The notes: generated by a model from the letters alone, not told the origin. DNA of 64,000 bases from Bradyrhizobium japonicum USDA 6 (GCF_000284375.1 NC_017249.1:6054001-6118000), one strand, 5' to 3'; counted from the stretch's first letter, positions 8,745-17,870 are shown. Numbers and translations are program-made.

Positions 8745-9718
8745 CCGCGATCGAATCCCCGCAACCCGCCTCGATCCCATTCCTGCGCCTCGCCGCAGTC
8801 GCGGCCTTCGTCGTGATCGGCTTCGTCCTGCCGCGCCTGCTCGGCGGTACCTCAGTCGCCTATTCCACGCTGACCACGATCGCGATCTTCGCGGTGATGT
8901 GCTACGGCGCCGACATCGTGCTGTCCTATCTCGGCGAGGTCAGCCTCGGCCACACCGTGTTCTGGGCCATCGGCGGCTATGCGGCCGCGAACCTCTCGGT
9001 CAAATACGGCCTGAACGGCTGGGCGACGGCGGCCGCAACGATCGCGCTGTGCCTCACGGCCGCGGCCTTCCTCGGCGCCGTCACCTTGCGGACCCGCGAG
9101 TTCGTGTTCTCCCTCGTGACCTATGCGGCCGCCGTGGTCGCGTACGAGATCGCGTTCAACTGGGACGCCGTCGGTGGCTCCGACGGCATCGTCGGCATTC
9201 CGCCGCTGAAGCTCCCATTGCTCGTGACCAACTTCTCCGGCGCGATGCAGGAAGATCTCTGGCCGATCGCCTTCGCGCTGCTGCTGCTCACCCTCGCCTT
9301 CATCGCGCGCTTCCGCCGCTCGCGGCTGGGTACCACCGCGCTGATGGTACAGATGAACCCCGCGCTGGCCGCAAGCCTCGGCGTCGATCCGCGCCGGATC
9401 AGGCTCGCCGTGTTCGTGATCTCGGCACCGATCACCGGGCTTGCCGGCTGGCTTTACGCCTATCAGCGCGCCTATGTCGGCCCCGACATGTTCGAGTCCT
9501 ACTTCCTCGTCATGATGCTCACCGCGATCGTGCTGGTCGGGCGCCGTATCCTGCTCGGCCCCTTGATCGGCACCGCCCTCCTGATTGTCCAGCAGAACTT
9601 GCTGTCGCTCGGCGGCGACTGGAACAAGATCGTGTTGGGATCGGTGCTGGCGCTCGTCCTGATCTTCTGGCCCGCCGGGCTCGTGGGCCTCTACCGCCGT
9701 ATCACCAAGAAGACGTAG
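8741..9718 (+). CDS. Branched-chain-type ABC transporter permease (LivM-like)
   Basis: A 325-residue permease with about 9-10 membrane segments. The conserved SYLGEVSLGHTVFWAIGGY segment near residue 65 and the cytoplasmic coupling loop around MVQMNPALAASLGVDPRRIRL are LivM hallmarks. The ATG overlaps the livH stop codon (ATGA), supporting this start and the idea that livH should be read through. The C-terminus IFWPAGLVGLYRRI is typical. It forms the translocation channel with LivH. Confidence 0.92.
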   Translation: MTAIESPQPASIPFLRLAAVAAFVVIGFVLPRLLGGTSVAYSTLTTIAIFAVMCYGADIVLSYLGEVSLGHTVFWAIGGYAAANLSVKYGLNGWATAAATIALCLTAAAFLGAVTLRTREFVFSLVTYAAAVVAYEIAFNWDAVGGSDGIVGIPPLKLPLLVTNFSGAMQEDLWPIAFALLLLTLAFIARFRRSRLGTTALMVQMNPALAASLGVDPRRIRLAVFVISAPITGLAGWLYAYQRAYVGPDMFESYFLVMMLTAIVLVGRRILLGPLIGTALLIVQQNLLSLGGDWNKIVLGSVLALVLIFWPAGLVGLYRRITKKT

Positions 9719-9738
9719 AACGCATTGGGAGGAAGCGC

Positions 9739-10878
9739 ATGCACAAGACGAAACTGGCTCTCGCGCTAATATTGGGTCTCGCATCCGTGCCTGCCGTGGC
9801 GCAGGACATCAAGGTCGGCACCATCTTTCCACTCAGCGGCGGCGCCGGCCCTGATGGCCAGACCGTGACCAACGCCGTCAAGCTGATGGTCCAACAGATC
9901 AACGACAAGGGCGGCCTGCTCGGCCGCAAGCTGACGGTGATCTCCAAGGATGACGAGAGCACGCCCGCGGTCGGCGTCAGCCGCGCCAACGAGATGGTTG
10001 CAGAGAAGGCGGACATCGTCATCGAAGGCTGGAACTCACCGGTCACGTTGGCGATGCAGCCGATTCTCGCCCGCGGCAACATTCTCGACTTCACCGCGGT
10101 CTCGAAGTCAGATCTGATCCTCAGCGGCGAGACGAACCCTTACGCGATGCGCATCAACAGCTCGAACGGCTTCGATGCGGAAGTCATCGCAAAATACGTC
10201 GCTCAGACGATGAAGGCGAAGAAAATCGCGTTTCTCACCCAGAACGACGTCTATGGCAACGGCTTTCAGACCGCCGTCGAGGCCGAATTCAAGAAGTTGA
10301 ACTTTTCGGGCGAAGTCATCATGACCGAAAAGTTTGCGTTCAAGGACACCGATTTCCGCGTCCAGCTGACCAATATCAAGGGTGCCAATCCAGACGCCGT
10401 CATCGTCACTAGTTCGTCGAATTCCTCAGGCCTTCCCGCGCTGGTCGACCAGTATCGCCAGGCTGGCATAAAATCCACCTTCGTCGGCGCCGTCGGCATC
10501 ATGCTGAGCACCGTGTACAAGGTCGCCGGCGACGCCAACAACGGCGTGATATCGGCCGACATCTTTTTCCCCGATCTGCCGCCGTTCACGACGCAGCCGG
10601 AGAGCGTAGCGTTCGTCGCCGCCTACAAGAAGGCCTACGGCGTTGATCCGGACAAGAGCGCCGCGCTCGGCGCCGCCGCCGTGCAGGTGTGGGCGCAGGC
10701 GGTCGAACAGACCAAGTCGCTAGATCGCAAGACCGTGGCAGAGGCGATCCGCGGCAAGCCCGTCAAGGGCACCGTGTTCGGCGACGTCCAGTTCCTGCCG
10801 AACGGCCAGATGCAGCCTCGCTATGTCGTTTTCGAGGTGGTCGACGGCAAGAGCGCCAAGCTCAAGGCATTGCAGTAA
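9739..10878 (+). CDS. Periplasmic leucine/amide-type binding protein (LivK-like, Peripla_BP_6)
   Basis: A 379-residue binding protein with a signal peptide ending at AVA-QD (about residue 22). The mature start DIKVGTIFPLSGGAGPDGQT and the later FLTQNDVYGNGFQTAVEAEF are standard for HAAT receptors. GGGAGGA lies about 5 bases before the ATG. It is the last gene of the operon and is followed by a clear terminator. The ligand is unknown; members of this family bind branched amino acids, amides, urea and aromatic acids. Confidence 0.9.
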   Translation: MHKTKLALALILGLASVPAVAQDIKVGTIFPLSGGAGPDGQTVTNAVKLMVQQINDKGGLLGRKLTVISKDDESTPAVGVSRANEMVAEKADIVIEGWNSPVTLAMQPILARGNILDFTAVSKSDLILSGETNPYAMRINSSNGFDAEVIAKYVAQTMKAKKIAFLTQNDVYGNGFQTAVEAEFKKLNFSGEVIMTEKFAFKDTDFRVQLTNIKGANPDAVIVTSSSNSSGLPALVDQYRQAGIKSTFVGAVGIMLSTVYKVAGDANNGVISADIFFPDLPPFTTQPESVAFVAAYKKAYGVDPDKSAALGAAAVQVWAQAVEQTKSLDRKTVAEAIRGKPVKGTVFGDVQFLPNGQMQPRYVVFEVVDGKSAKLKALQ

Positions 10879-10902
10879 CGACTGCATTCGAGCCTTTCGG
10901 AG

Positions 10903-10934
10903 CGCCCGCCTGGTCGTCAGGCGGGCGTTCTTTG
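10903..10934 (+). terminator. Rho-independent terminator of the first liv operon
   Basis: A 10-base perfect stem, CGCCCGCCTG and CAGGCGGGCG, with a GTCGT loop, is followed by TTCTTTGAT. It sits 25 bases after the livK stop and before the leftward amidohydrolase gene, where it could also help stop transcription from the other side. Confidence 0.8.
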
Positions 10935-10946
10935 ATCGTGTCCCAT

Positions 10947-12386
10947 TTATTCGCAGGTGAGCTGCTGCTCGAACCAGCCGGAGACCCGCTCCGACAGCGG
11001 CGGCCAAACGCGCTGGAAATTCGAGAGCTTGCCGACATTGGCGCGGTACGTTGCCCGCAATTCCTGCTCGATGGCCGGCAGGTCAACGCCCATGCAGGCC
11101 CCGTCCTTCGCGATCGTCTTGCCGGCGACGACGACCTCCTTCACCAGCGACGCATTGCCCCGCGCGAACAGAAGCGCCATGGGGTCAACGGGCATGATCT
11201 GATCTCGGTCCAGCCGGTCGAGGTCGATCACGACGAAATCGGCGGGATTGCCTGCGACGAGCTCGCCGCTCCCGGGCGCGCCGGTGGCACGACGCCCGTT
11301 GCGGACAGCAAGCGCGAACAGCTCGGCCGGCGTCCATGTAGCCCTGAAGCCGAGGCCGCCATGGGCCATCTGCACCAGCCGCATCTCGCGCAGGATGTCG
11401 TCGTCCTCGTCCAGCGCCAACCCGTCGACGCCGACCGCGATGGTGCAGCCGCATTTGTGTGCGGCGGCGATCGGGGCGAGCCCCGAGCGCAAATGCATGT
11501 TCGAGCTGAAATTGGTGACGATGCGCGCGCCGGAGGCCGCGATCATCTCCAGCTCATCGGGACGGGCGTGGATGCAGTGCGCCAGCGTCAGCCGTTCCGA
11601 GAGGAAGCCGATCTCGCGCAGCCAGCGCACCATATCCGGAAAATTCCGGTCGGCCCAGGCGCGCTGGTACACGGTCTCCAGCAGATGCATGTGAATGCGG
11701 CGCCCCGTCTGGGCGGAGTTCTCCGCCACCGCCTCCAGCAGCGGCTTCGAGCACCATTGCACGCCGGCGGGTCCAAGCTGCACGTCGACCATCGGGCTTG
11801 CGATGGCCGCGGCAATCGCATTGGTCAGCTCGATATAGGCCTTCGGAGACATCGGCGCGCGGACAAAGAGGTCTTCGATGGTTTGGCGGTCGTCACTGGG
11901 GAGGCCGGAGAGAATCGGCTCGGCATCGCCATAAACGATCGGATTCTGGTCCCGCACCGCGAGGGCAAATGCCACGCGGATGCCGACATCGGATGCCGCC
12001 CTCGCAATCGCCTTGGCTTCATCGAGCAATGGCATCGTCCCGCTTGGGCGGGTGTAGTGCACCATCATCGCCGCGCAACCAGCCCTGGCGGAACGTGCCA
12101 GTGCGGAGGCCGCGGTCAGATAGGGATCGATGGGCGAACCGAGCGCGGTGCGCAGGATCCAGCCTTCGAGGGGCATGCCGACCGCCCCGAAGGACGACGC
12201 GGTCGCGCGCGCGTGGTCATGGGCGTTGACGAAGGCAGGAATGACGAAGGAGCGAGGCCCGCCAGCAGGCCCCGCTCCTTCAAGAATGTCGGTGATGATA
12301 CCGTTGTCGTGCCGCAGCACGACATTGTCGGTCACACCGAGATCAGGGCCACGGAACAGGCCGGTTGCCGCAATCCCCGTGGCCAT
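10947..12386 (-). CDS. Amidohydrolase-superfamily deaminase/chlorohydrolase-like enzyme (ATZ/TRZ type)
   Basis: A 479-residue metal-dependent hydrolase of the TIM-barrel amidohydrolase superfamily. The expected metal and catalytic positions are visible: HxH in VNAHDHARA, His in RIHMHLLET, His in LTLAHCIHARPDE and Asp in AVGVDGLALDEDDDIL. The HMHLLET and LAHC..SNMHLRSG pattern is that of 8-oxoguanine, guanine and chlorohydrolase-type deaminases. It is the last gene of a leftward unit after an NMT1-type importer, so it probably acts on the imported compound. The exact substrate is not assignable. Confidence 0.85.
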   Translation of the reverse strand: MATGIAATGLFRGPDLGVTDNVVLRHDNGIITDILEGAGPAGGPRSFVIPAFVNAHDHARATASSFGAVGMPLEGWILRTALGSPIDPYLTAASALARSARAGCAAMMVHYTRPSGTMPLLDEAKAIARAASDVGIRVAFALAVRDQNPIVYGDAEPILSGLPSDDRQTIEDLFVRAPMSPKAYIELTNAIAAAIASPMVDVQLGPAGVQWCSKPLLEAVAENSAQTGRRIHMHLLETVYQRAWADRNFPDMVRWLREIGFLSERLTLAHCIHARPDELEMIAASGARIVTNFSSNMHLRSGLAPIAAAHKCGCTIAVGVDGLALDEDDDILREMRLVQMAHGGLGFRATWTPAELFALAVRNGRRATGAPGSGELVAGNPADFVVIDLDRLDRDQIMPVDPMALLFARGNASLVKEVVVAGKTIAKDGACMGVDLPAIEQELRATYRANVGKLSNFQRVWPPLSERVSGWFEQQLTCE

Positions 12387-12413
12387 GACGGTCTCTCCAA
12401 AGATCTGTGAAGA

Positions 12414-13439
12414 TCAGTTGGCAGTATACACCAGCTCGCGCTCCGCACGCGGCGGCAGGAACTCGCGCGAGAACACCTCTGCCGGTGTCGGCGCGCGGGC
12501 GAGCTGATAGCCCTCGACCACGATGCCGATGGCGCGCGTCATGCGGTCGTCCTTGATGTCGCCGATGCCGATCTCCTTCATCTCCGGCGAGACGATCAGC
12601 TTGTCGAAGGAGTATTGCAGCCGGCGCTTCTCGACGGCGACGTCGATCAAATTGTCGTAGTTCAGCGCGGCCTTCATGCCGGCGTTCTGATCCTTGGCCA
12701 CCGCGATCGCGCCCTTGTTGATGGCGCGCACGAGGCCGGCCACCGCCTTCGGGTTCGACGCGATCAGCTTCTTCGAGACCATCACGCCGTTGGAATAGAG
12801 GTCGAGGCCGTACTCACCGAACGAGAACCATTTGAAATCCTTGTCCGGGTCCTGGCGGTTGAGCACCAGGTTGAAATAGCTGGTGATGTTGAACACGAGC
12901 GCCGCGTCGATGTCGCCCTTGATCAACATCGGCTCCTGCAGGTTCGGCGCCATGTTGGAGATCTTGATCTTCTCGCCGTCGAGCCCGTTCTTGCGGGTGA
13001 ACACCGGCAACAGCCGCGTCGTCGGCGTGCCCTGCGCGCCGCCCAGCGTGTGGCCTTCAAAATCCTTGATGGTGTTGATGCCGCTGGTCTTCTTGGCGAC
13101 GATCGCGAACGGCGGCTGGTTCCACATCATGTAGACCATGACGGGCGCCTCCTGCGGCTTGGTCGAGGCGTTCTGGATGATGGCGTTGACGTCGCCGAAG
13201 CCGGCGTCATAGGCCCCCGACATCACGCGCGTGACAGTGGCGCCGGAGCCCTCGCCCTGATCGATGACGACGTTGAGGCCTTCCTCTTTGAAATAGCCGT
13301 TGTCCTTGGCATAGAAGAATGCGGCATCGCTGCCTTGCGTCTTCCAGCCCAGCGTGAACTTGATCGTGGTGTCCTCGGCCACGGCGGCGCCCGCGGACAG
13401 GGCCAATCCCAGCAGCGCGACAGTTACTTTTCTCAACAT
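12414..13439 (-). CDS. NMT1/THI5-like ABC transporter substrate-binding protein
   Basis: A 341-residue periplasmic receptor with a signal peptide ending AVA-ED near residue 21. The mature N-terminus (IKFTLGWKTQGSDAAFFYAK, then GYFKEEGLNVVIDQGEGSG) is characteristic of the NMT1/SsuA-like fold used for thiamine pyrimidine precursors, sulfonates, nitriles and other small compounds. It lies between an ABC permease gene and an amidohydrolase, all leftward. The adjacent deaminase-like enzymes favour a nitrogen heterocycle such as a pyrimidine, but this is inference. Confidence 0.88.
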   Translation of the reverse strand: MLRKVTVALLGLALSAGAAVAEDTTIKFTLGWKTQGSDAAFFYAKDNGYFKEEGLNVVIDQGEGSGATVTRVMSGAYDAGFGDVNAIIQNASTKPQEAPVMVYMMWNQPPFAIVAKKTSGINTIKDFEGHTLGGAQGTPTTRLLPVFTRKNGLDGEKIKISNMAPNLQEPMLIKGDIDAALVFNITSYFNLVLNRQDPDKDFKWFSFGEYGLDLYSNGVMVSKKLIASNPKAVAGLVRAINKGAIAVAKDQNAGMKAALNYDNLIDVAVEKRRLQYSFDKLIVSPEMKEIGIGDIKDDRMTRAIGIVVEGYQLARAPTPAEVFSREFLPPRAERELVYTAN

Positions 13440-13479
13440 CCAGACCTCCTCAGGCTTCGTTGCGTGACGGTTCAGAAAT

Positions 13480-14256
13480 TCAGGTGGCGATCACGTCGTT
13501 CTTGCGCGTGGCCCAGCCGGTGACACGGCCTTCAATCAGCGAGAACACGGCATAGAGCGCGACACCGAGGCCGGCGAGCACGAACAGGCCGGCGAACACC
13601 AGCGGCACGTTGAAATTCGAGGACGCGGTCATCATGACGTTGCCGATGCCGCGGTTGGAGGCGACCGTCTCCGACAGCACCGCACCGACGAAGGCATAGG
13701 AGATCGCGACCTTCAGCGAGGCGAAGAAGAACGGCATGGTGCGGGGCAGGCCGACGTTCCAGAGGATGTCGAACTTGCTGGCGCCGAGCGCCTTCAACAC
13801 GTCTTCGAGCTCGGGCTCGGTGGTCGCAAGGCCCGTCGCGATATTGACGACAATCGGGAAGAAGCAGATCGACAGCGCGGTCAGCACCGCCGGCACCGTG
13901 CCGGAGCCGAACCACAGCACGAAGATCGGCACCACCGCGACCTTGGGGATCGAGGAGAAGCCGATCAGCAGCGGATAGCAGGTGTCATAGGCCGTCCTGG
14001 AGACGCCGATGATGGCGCCGAGGGCGACACCCAACGCAACGCCGAGGACGAAGCCGAACATGGTGGTCGCGAGCGTCTGCACGATGTGCGGCCACAGCAC
14101 CGGAAAGCGCTGGAACAGCGTGACAAAAACCTGCGACGGCCGCGGCAGCACCAGGTCGGACATGCCCGTCATCAGGCAGAACAACTCCCAGGCGACGAAG
14201 AACAGCACGATCAGTCCCGCCGACCATGCCTTCTGCCTGACATCGATCCCGAACAT
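13480..14256 (-). CDS. ABC transporter permease (SsuC/TauC-like)
   Basis: A 258-residue inner-membrane permease with about six membrane segments and the coupling motif LKALGASKFDILWNVGLPRTMP, which matches the EAA loop of BPD_transp_1 proteins. The start MFGIDVRQKAW has AGAGGA about 8 bases upstream and shares one base with the ATPase stop (TGATG). A longer open frame upstream lies over the ATPase gene and is a shadow. Partner of the NMT1-type receptor and the SsuB-like ATPase. Confidence 0.9.
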   Translation of the reverse strand: MFGIDVRQKAWSAGLIVLFFVAWELFCLMTGMSDLVLPRPSQVFVTLFQRFPVLWPHIVQTLATTMFGFVLGVALGVALGAIIGVSRTAYDTCYPLLIGFSSIPKVAVVPIFVLWFGSGTVPAVLTALSICFFPIVVNIATGLATTEPELEDVLKALGASKFDILWNVGLPRTMPFFFASLKVAISYAFVGAVLSETVASNRGIGNVMMTASSNFNVPLVFAGLFVLAGLGVALYAVFSLIEGRVTGWATRKNDVIAT

Positions 14257-15119
14257 CAGCCTGTCCTCTGTCGGGCTGCACTGCGCGCATCCTCGATGAA
14301 GGCGCGCAGCTTCTGGTTCAGCGCGACGAAATCCGGCTCGAACGTCATGGCGACGGTGCGCGGCCGCGCGAACTCCACACGGCTGTCGTCGAGGATGCGG
14401 CCCGGACGCGCGCTCATCACGCAGATGCGGCTCGCCAGGAAACCGGCCTCGCGCAAATCGTGCGTCACCAGCAGCACCGTCGGCTTGTGCGTCATCCAGA
14501 GGTTCTGGAGGATCGCCCACAGCTCCTCGCGGGTGAACTGGTCGAGCGCGCCGAACGGCTCATCCAGCAGCAGCATGCGCGGCTCATGGATCAGCGCACG
14601 GCAGAGATTGGCGCGTTGGAGCATGCCGCCGGATAGCTGCCAGGGATAGTGACTGCCAAATCCCCTGAGACCGACCTGCTCCAGCAGCGCATTGGCCTTG
14701 TCGCGAAACTCGGTCTTGCGCAGCTTGCGGAAGTTCGAACGGAACGGCTCGACGATCTTCAGCGGCAACATGATGTTCCGCTCGATCGTCATCCACGGCA
14801 GCATGGTCGGGTTCTGGAACGCCATGCCGACCCGCAGCGCCCGTGCCGCGACCTCGCGGCCGCCGACGATGACGACGCCGCTGGTCGGCTGCACCAGGCC
14901 AGAGACGAGGCGCAAAATGGTCGATTTGCCGCATCCGGACGGGCCGACCAGTGCGACAAACTCGCCGTCGGCGATCCGCAACGTCGTCTTCGACAGAGCG
15001 GGCACGGCGCGGTCGCCGCGCCCGAAGGTCACGGAGGCCTCGGACAGCTCGATGGCGACAGGGCCGGAGCCTTCGGGAACAGGCTGGCCGTCAAATTGGG
15101 CGTTGGGTTGCATGCGCAT
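14256..15119 (-). CDS. ABC transporter ATP-binding protein (SsuB/TauB-like)
   Basis: The ATPase of the NMT1-type importer, about 287 residues from the chosen start. Walker A is GPSGCGKST, the signature LSGGMLQRANLCRAL and Walker B MLLLDEPFGALD, with LVTHDLREAGFLA as the H-loop, all normal for nitrate/sulfonate/taurine-type systems. Starts at 15119, 15113 or 15185 are possible; no strong ribosome site decides, and 15119 is preferred because the domain starts shortly after. It is the first gene of the leftward operon and is divergent from the GntR regulator. Confidence 0.88.
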   Translation of the reverse strand: MRMQPNAQFDGQPVPEGSGPVAIELSEASVTFGRGDRAVPALSKTTLRIADGEFVALVGPSGCGKSTILRLVSGLVQPTSGVVIVGGREVAARALRVGMAFQNPTMLPWMTIERNIMLPLKIVEPFRSNFRKLRKTEFRDKANALLEQVGLRGFGSHYPWQLSGGMLQRANLCRALIHEPRMLLLDEPFGALDQFTREELWAILQNLWMTHKPTVLLVTHDLREAGFLASRICVMSARPGRILDDSRVEFARPRTVAMTFEPDFVALNQKLRAFIEDARSAARQRTG

Positions 15120-15130
15120 CACAGCCAAAG

Positions 15131-15242
15131 TGTATGCAAGCTGAGTGCCAATCGATCGGTCCCGCAGAATCAATGATTTGGCCAAACACCTCGTCGGATG
15201 GCCGGATTCGATTTAGGCAATCAGGACGCCAAACTGCATGCA
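15131..15242. promoter_or_regulatory. Divergent promoter region with TGCATGCA-type palindromes, candidate GntR operators
   Basis: Between the importer operon and the GntR gene, TGTATGCA occurs at 15131-15138 and the perfect palindrome TGCATGCA at 15235-15242; GCATGC is also present at 15110-15115. The same octamer occurs at 16530-16537 in the second divergent promoter of this cluster. FCD-type GntR regulators often bind short palindromes, so these are candidate operators. No binding evidence exists here. Confidence 0.45.
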
Positions 15243-15311
15243 ATTGGAGCGCCGGATCGGAGCAACCTTGTGCTAAAGAGAGGTTTCGACCCTCCCCTTA
15301 AGGATTCGCCG

Positions 15312-16070
15312 ATGGCGGCGCGCACCACCAGCAAGACCTCTGAATCATCTGACAAGGTCGGCGTGATCTGCCGCGCACTCAGGCGCGCGATCATCGAGCA
15401 GGCGCTGGAGCCCGGTGCAAAGCTGCCCGAGGATGCGCTGGGCGAACGTTTCGGCGTAAGCCGCACCATTGCGCGCCATGCGCTGGGGCAGCTTGCTGCT
15501 GAAGGCCTCGTCGAGCTCCGCCGCAACCGGATCGCGGTGGTGGCGACGCCGAGCTGGCAGGAGGCGCGCGATGCCTTCGACATCCGCATCCAGCTCGAGG
15601 GGCTTGTCGTCCGCCAGCTCGCGGGCAAGCTGAGCAAGAGCCAGATCGCCGAGTTGAATGCCCATGTTGACGCCGAGGACCGCGCACGCGGCGGCACAGA
15701 CGCAGTTTCGATCCGGCTCGCCACCGAATTCCACATCCTGCTCGCGCACATGACGAACAGCCCGATCCTGGTGCGCTATGTCAGCGAGGTCGCCTATCGT
15801 TGCTGCCTGACGCTATCGCTCTACAGCCGACCGCACTCAACCGAATGCGCGATCAACGAGCACCGCGCCATCATCGCATCGCTCGCCAAGGGCGACGAGG
15901 TCAAGGTGATGGAATTGATGCATCATCATCTCGATTCCGTGGCCAATCGTGCATTGGTGGCCCCCACCCCACAACGTGGCCGCGACCTGCTCGATATTCT
16001 CGCGCCTTATGCGGACGAAGTGACGAGCGACCGCGTCGTCAAGCTGCCCAAGGTCGCGCGAAGAGGTTAG
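15312..16070 (+). CDS. GntR-family regulator, FCD (FadR/VanR) subfamily
   Basis: A 252-residue regulator. The N-terminal winged helix includes LPEDALGERFGVSRTIARHAL at about residues 37-57, and the C-terminal all-helical FCD domain carries the metal/ligand histidines in EFHILLAHMTN, INEHRAIIASL and HHLDSV. The start at 15312 has AAGGA about 9 bases upstream; an upstream ATG at 15198 would cover the palindrome region and is less likely. It sits between the NMT1 importer and the amidohydrolase pair, so it most likely represses both until a catabolic intermediate accumulates. Confidence 0.9.
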   Translation: MAARTTSKTSESSDKVGVICRALRRAIIEQALEPGAKLPEDALGERFGVSRTIARHALGQLAAEGLVELRRNRIAVVATPSWQEARDAFDIRIQLEGLVVRQLAGKLSKSQIAELNAHVDAEDRARGGTDAVSIRLATEFHILLAHMTNSPILVRYVSEVAYRCCLTLSLYSRPHSTECAINEHRAIIASLAKGDEVKVMELMHHHLDSVANRALVAPTPQRGRDLLDILAPYADEVTSDRVVKLPKVARRG

Positions 16071-16483
16071 GCTTCGATCCCGCGCTGGACGAGGATGCGC
16101 TCGGCGCTGTCGTTCCAGACGTCCATCTTCACGATCTGCCCACCCCGCACGACGAAGCGATCGACATAGCGGTTGCCCTCGAACGGCGTGCCGTCCATCC
16201 ACTCGCCATAGAGCGCGCCGACGCTGTAGACGATGGTCTCGTCCGTGCCCGGACAGACGTCGAACCGGTCCATCTTCTTCTTGACCCAGCGATAGCGGTT
16301 CGCATTGAAGCCGGTCGGGCCGCGCGGATGATCGAACTCGCGCCCACCGGTAAACGTGATCACCGTGCCCGGCTTCATATAGGCCGCAGCCGCATCGGGA
16401 TCGGGTATCATCGACGCCGTGAGATAGGCCTCCACGATCTCGGCGTCGGTCATCGGGCGTTGGGCTTTTGCGGGGGCGGACAT
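16067..16483 (-). CDS. SnoaL-like / NTF2-fold protein
   Basis: A 138-residue small alpha+beta protein. A helical N-terminus (MTDAEIVEAYLTASMIPDPD) is followed by a beta-rich part with EWMDGTPFEGNRYVDRFVVR, the usual ending of SnoaL-like polyketide-cyclase/isomerase domains. Such proteins act as isomerases, dehydratases or ligand binders; no catalytic set can be identified. It converges with the GntR gene (4-base overlap of the stops) and is divergent from the two amidohydrolases, so it probably belongs to the same catabolic unit. Confidence 0.75.
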   Translation of the reverse strand: MSAPAKAQRPMTDAEIVEAYLTASMIPDPDAAAAYMKPGTVITFTGGREFDHPRGPTGFNANRYRWVKKKMDRFDVCPGTDETIVYSVGALYGEWMDGTPFEGNRYVDRFVVRGGQIVKMDVWNDSAERILVQRGIEA

Positions 16484-16528
16484 GGCGGGCTCTCCGAGGT
16501 GCCGGCATTCTACAATTCACGCCGTAAA

Positions 16529-16538
16529 GTGCATGCAC
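16529..16538. promoter_or_regulatory. GTGCATGCAC palindrome, candidate GntR operator
   Basis: A perfect 10-base palindrome in the 148-base divergent region between the SnoaL-like gene and the amidohydrolases, followed by an AT-rich stretch with a T6 run. It contains the same TGCATGCA octamer as 15235-15242 beside the GntR gene. Confidence 0.45.
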
Positions 16539-16631
16539 ATTTTTTGAACAATTTGGTGGCATAACTGCACACAATCTGGAGCTGCCAGCTTCCAAAGCTT
16601 CCGCTAGGCTACCACAGCTGAATCCGACGCC

Positions 16632-17870
16632 ATGACCGCCCAACCCGCCTTCGACCTGATCTTCCGCAACACGCTGTTGCGATCATCCGCCGCACCCGTC
16701 GATATCGGCGTGAAGGGCGGCCGCATCGCCGCGATCGAGCCGCGACTTGCCTGCGAGACTGTCGAGGTCGACGTCGGCGGGCGCCTCGCCCTGCCCGGGT
16801 TCGTCGACACCCACATCCACCTCGACAAGGCCTGCCTGCTCGGCCGCTGCGGGCACGATCACGGCAGCGTCTCGGACGCGATCCGCGCCGTGGCCGGGAT
16901 GAAGAAGGACTTTACGGTCGATGACGTCTACGCGCGCGGCGCAAAAGTGCTCGAACGCGCCATCGTGCACGGCACGACGCGTATGCGGACCCATGTCGAG
17001 ATCGACCCGCGGATCGGCCTGCGCGGCTTCGAGGCGGTCAAGTCGCTGAAGCGCGACTATGCCTGGGCCATCGACCTGTCGCTCTGTGTCTTCCCGCAGG
17101 AAGGCCTGACCAACGATCCCGGCAGCGAAGAGCTGCTGGTGCAGGCGCTGCGCGACGGCGGCGATGCGATCGGCGGCTGTCCCTACATGGACACCGACCC
17201 GAACGCGCACCTCGAGCGCATCTTTGATCTCGCGCAGGAATTCGACGTCGACGTCGACCTCCATCTCGATTTCGACCTCGACCCCTCCTGGTGGCACCTC
17301 GACGAGGTCTGCCGGCAGACCGAGCGGCGCAGCTACGGGGGACGCGTGGCGATCGGTCATGCAACAAAACTCTCGGCGCTGCCGCCCGATCGGATGAAGG
17401 CGGCCACCGCGCAACTGGCGAGATCAGGCGTTGCCGTCACCGTGCTGCCCGCAACCGATCTCTATCTGATGGGCCGCGAAGCCACCCACAACGTGCCGCG
17501 CGGGCTGACGCTTGCGCACAAGCTCGCCGGCGAAGGCGTGCTGTGCTCGGTCGCCACCAACAACGTGCTCAACCCGTTCACGCCGTTTGGCGACGCCTCG
17601 CTGCTGCGGATGGCAAATTTCTACGCCAACGTCGCGCACGCCTCGGTCAGCGAGTTCGATACCTGTCTCGATCTCGTGACCGAGTTGCCGGCGCGGCTGA
17701 TGAACCTTGGCGATTACGGCATCAAGGTCGGCAACCCCGCAGACCTCGTCGTGCTCGATACCCAGGACAGCCGCTTCGCCATCGCCGAGTTGCCGGACAT
17801 CGTGATGGGCTTCAAGGCTGGCCGGCAGACGTTTGAGCGGCAGCGGCCCACCTTGTTCGGGCCGGGCTGA
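16632..17870 (+). CDS. Amidohydrolase, cytosine-deaminase-like
   Basis: A 412-residue amidohydrolase. HxH lies in VDTHIHLDKACLLG near residue 60, further ligands in MRTHVEIDP, VDLHLDFDLDP and AIGHATKLS. The column that is the metal-binding Asp in cytosine deaminase (G-H-D-D) reads A-T-N-N here (SVATNNVLNPF), so the usual Asp is Asn. Relatives of this subgroup are annotated as cytosine-deaminase-like or isopropylammelide-type hydrolases. It is first of a tandem pair with the 17944 gene, which it resembles in plan. The substrate is unknown; a deaminated or hydrolysed N-heterocycle is likely from context. Confidence 0.85.
   Translation: MTAQPAFDLIFRNTLLRSSAAPVDIGVKGGRIAAIEPRLACETVEVDVGGRLALPGFVDTHIHLDKACLLGRCGHDHGSVSDAIRAVAGMKKDFTVDDVYARGAKVLERAIVHGTTRMRTHVEIDPRIGLRGFEAVKSLKRDYAWAIDLSLCVFPQEGLTNDPGSEELLVQALRDGGDAIGGCPYMDTDPNAHLERIFDLAQEFDVDVDLHLDFDLDPSWWHLDEVCRQTERRSYGGRVAIGHATKLSALPPDRMKAATAQLARSGVAVTVLPATDLYLMGREATHNVPRGLTLAHKLAGEGVLCSVATNNVLNPFTPFGDASLLRMANFYANVAHASVSEFDTCLDLVTELPARLMNLGDYGIKVGNPADLVVLDTQDSRFAIAELPDIVMGFKAGRQTFERQRPTLFGPG

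Noticed and set aside
15198..15311. Upstream start for the GntR regulator
   Set aside because: The extension has no family similarity and would cover the candidate operator; the ATG at 15312 has a ribosome site.
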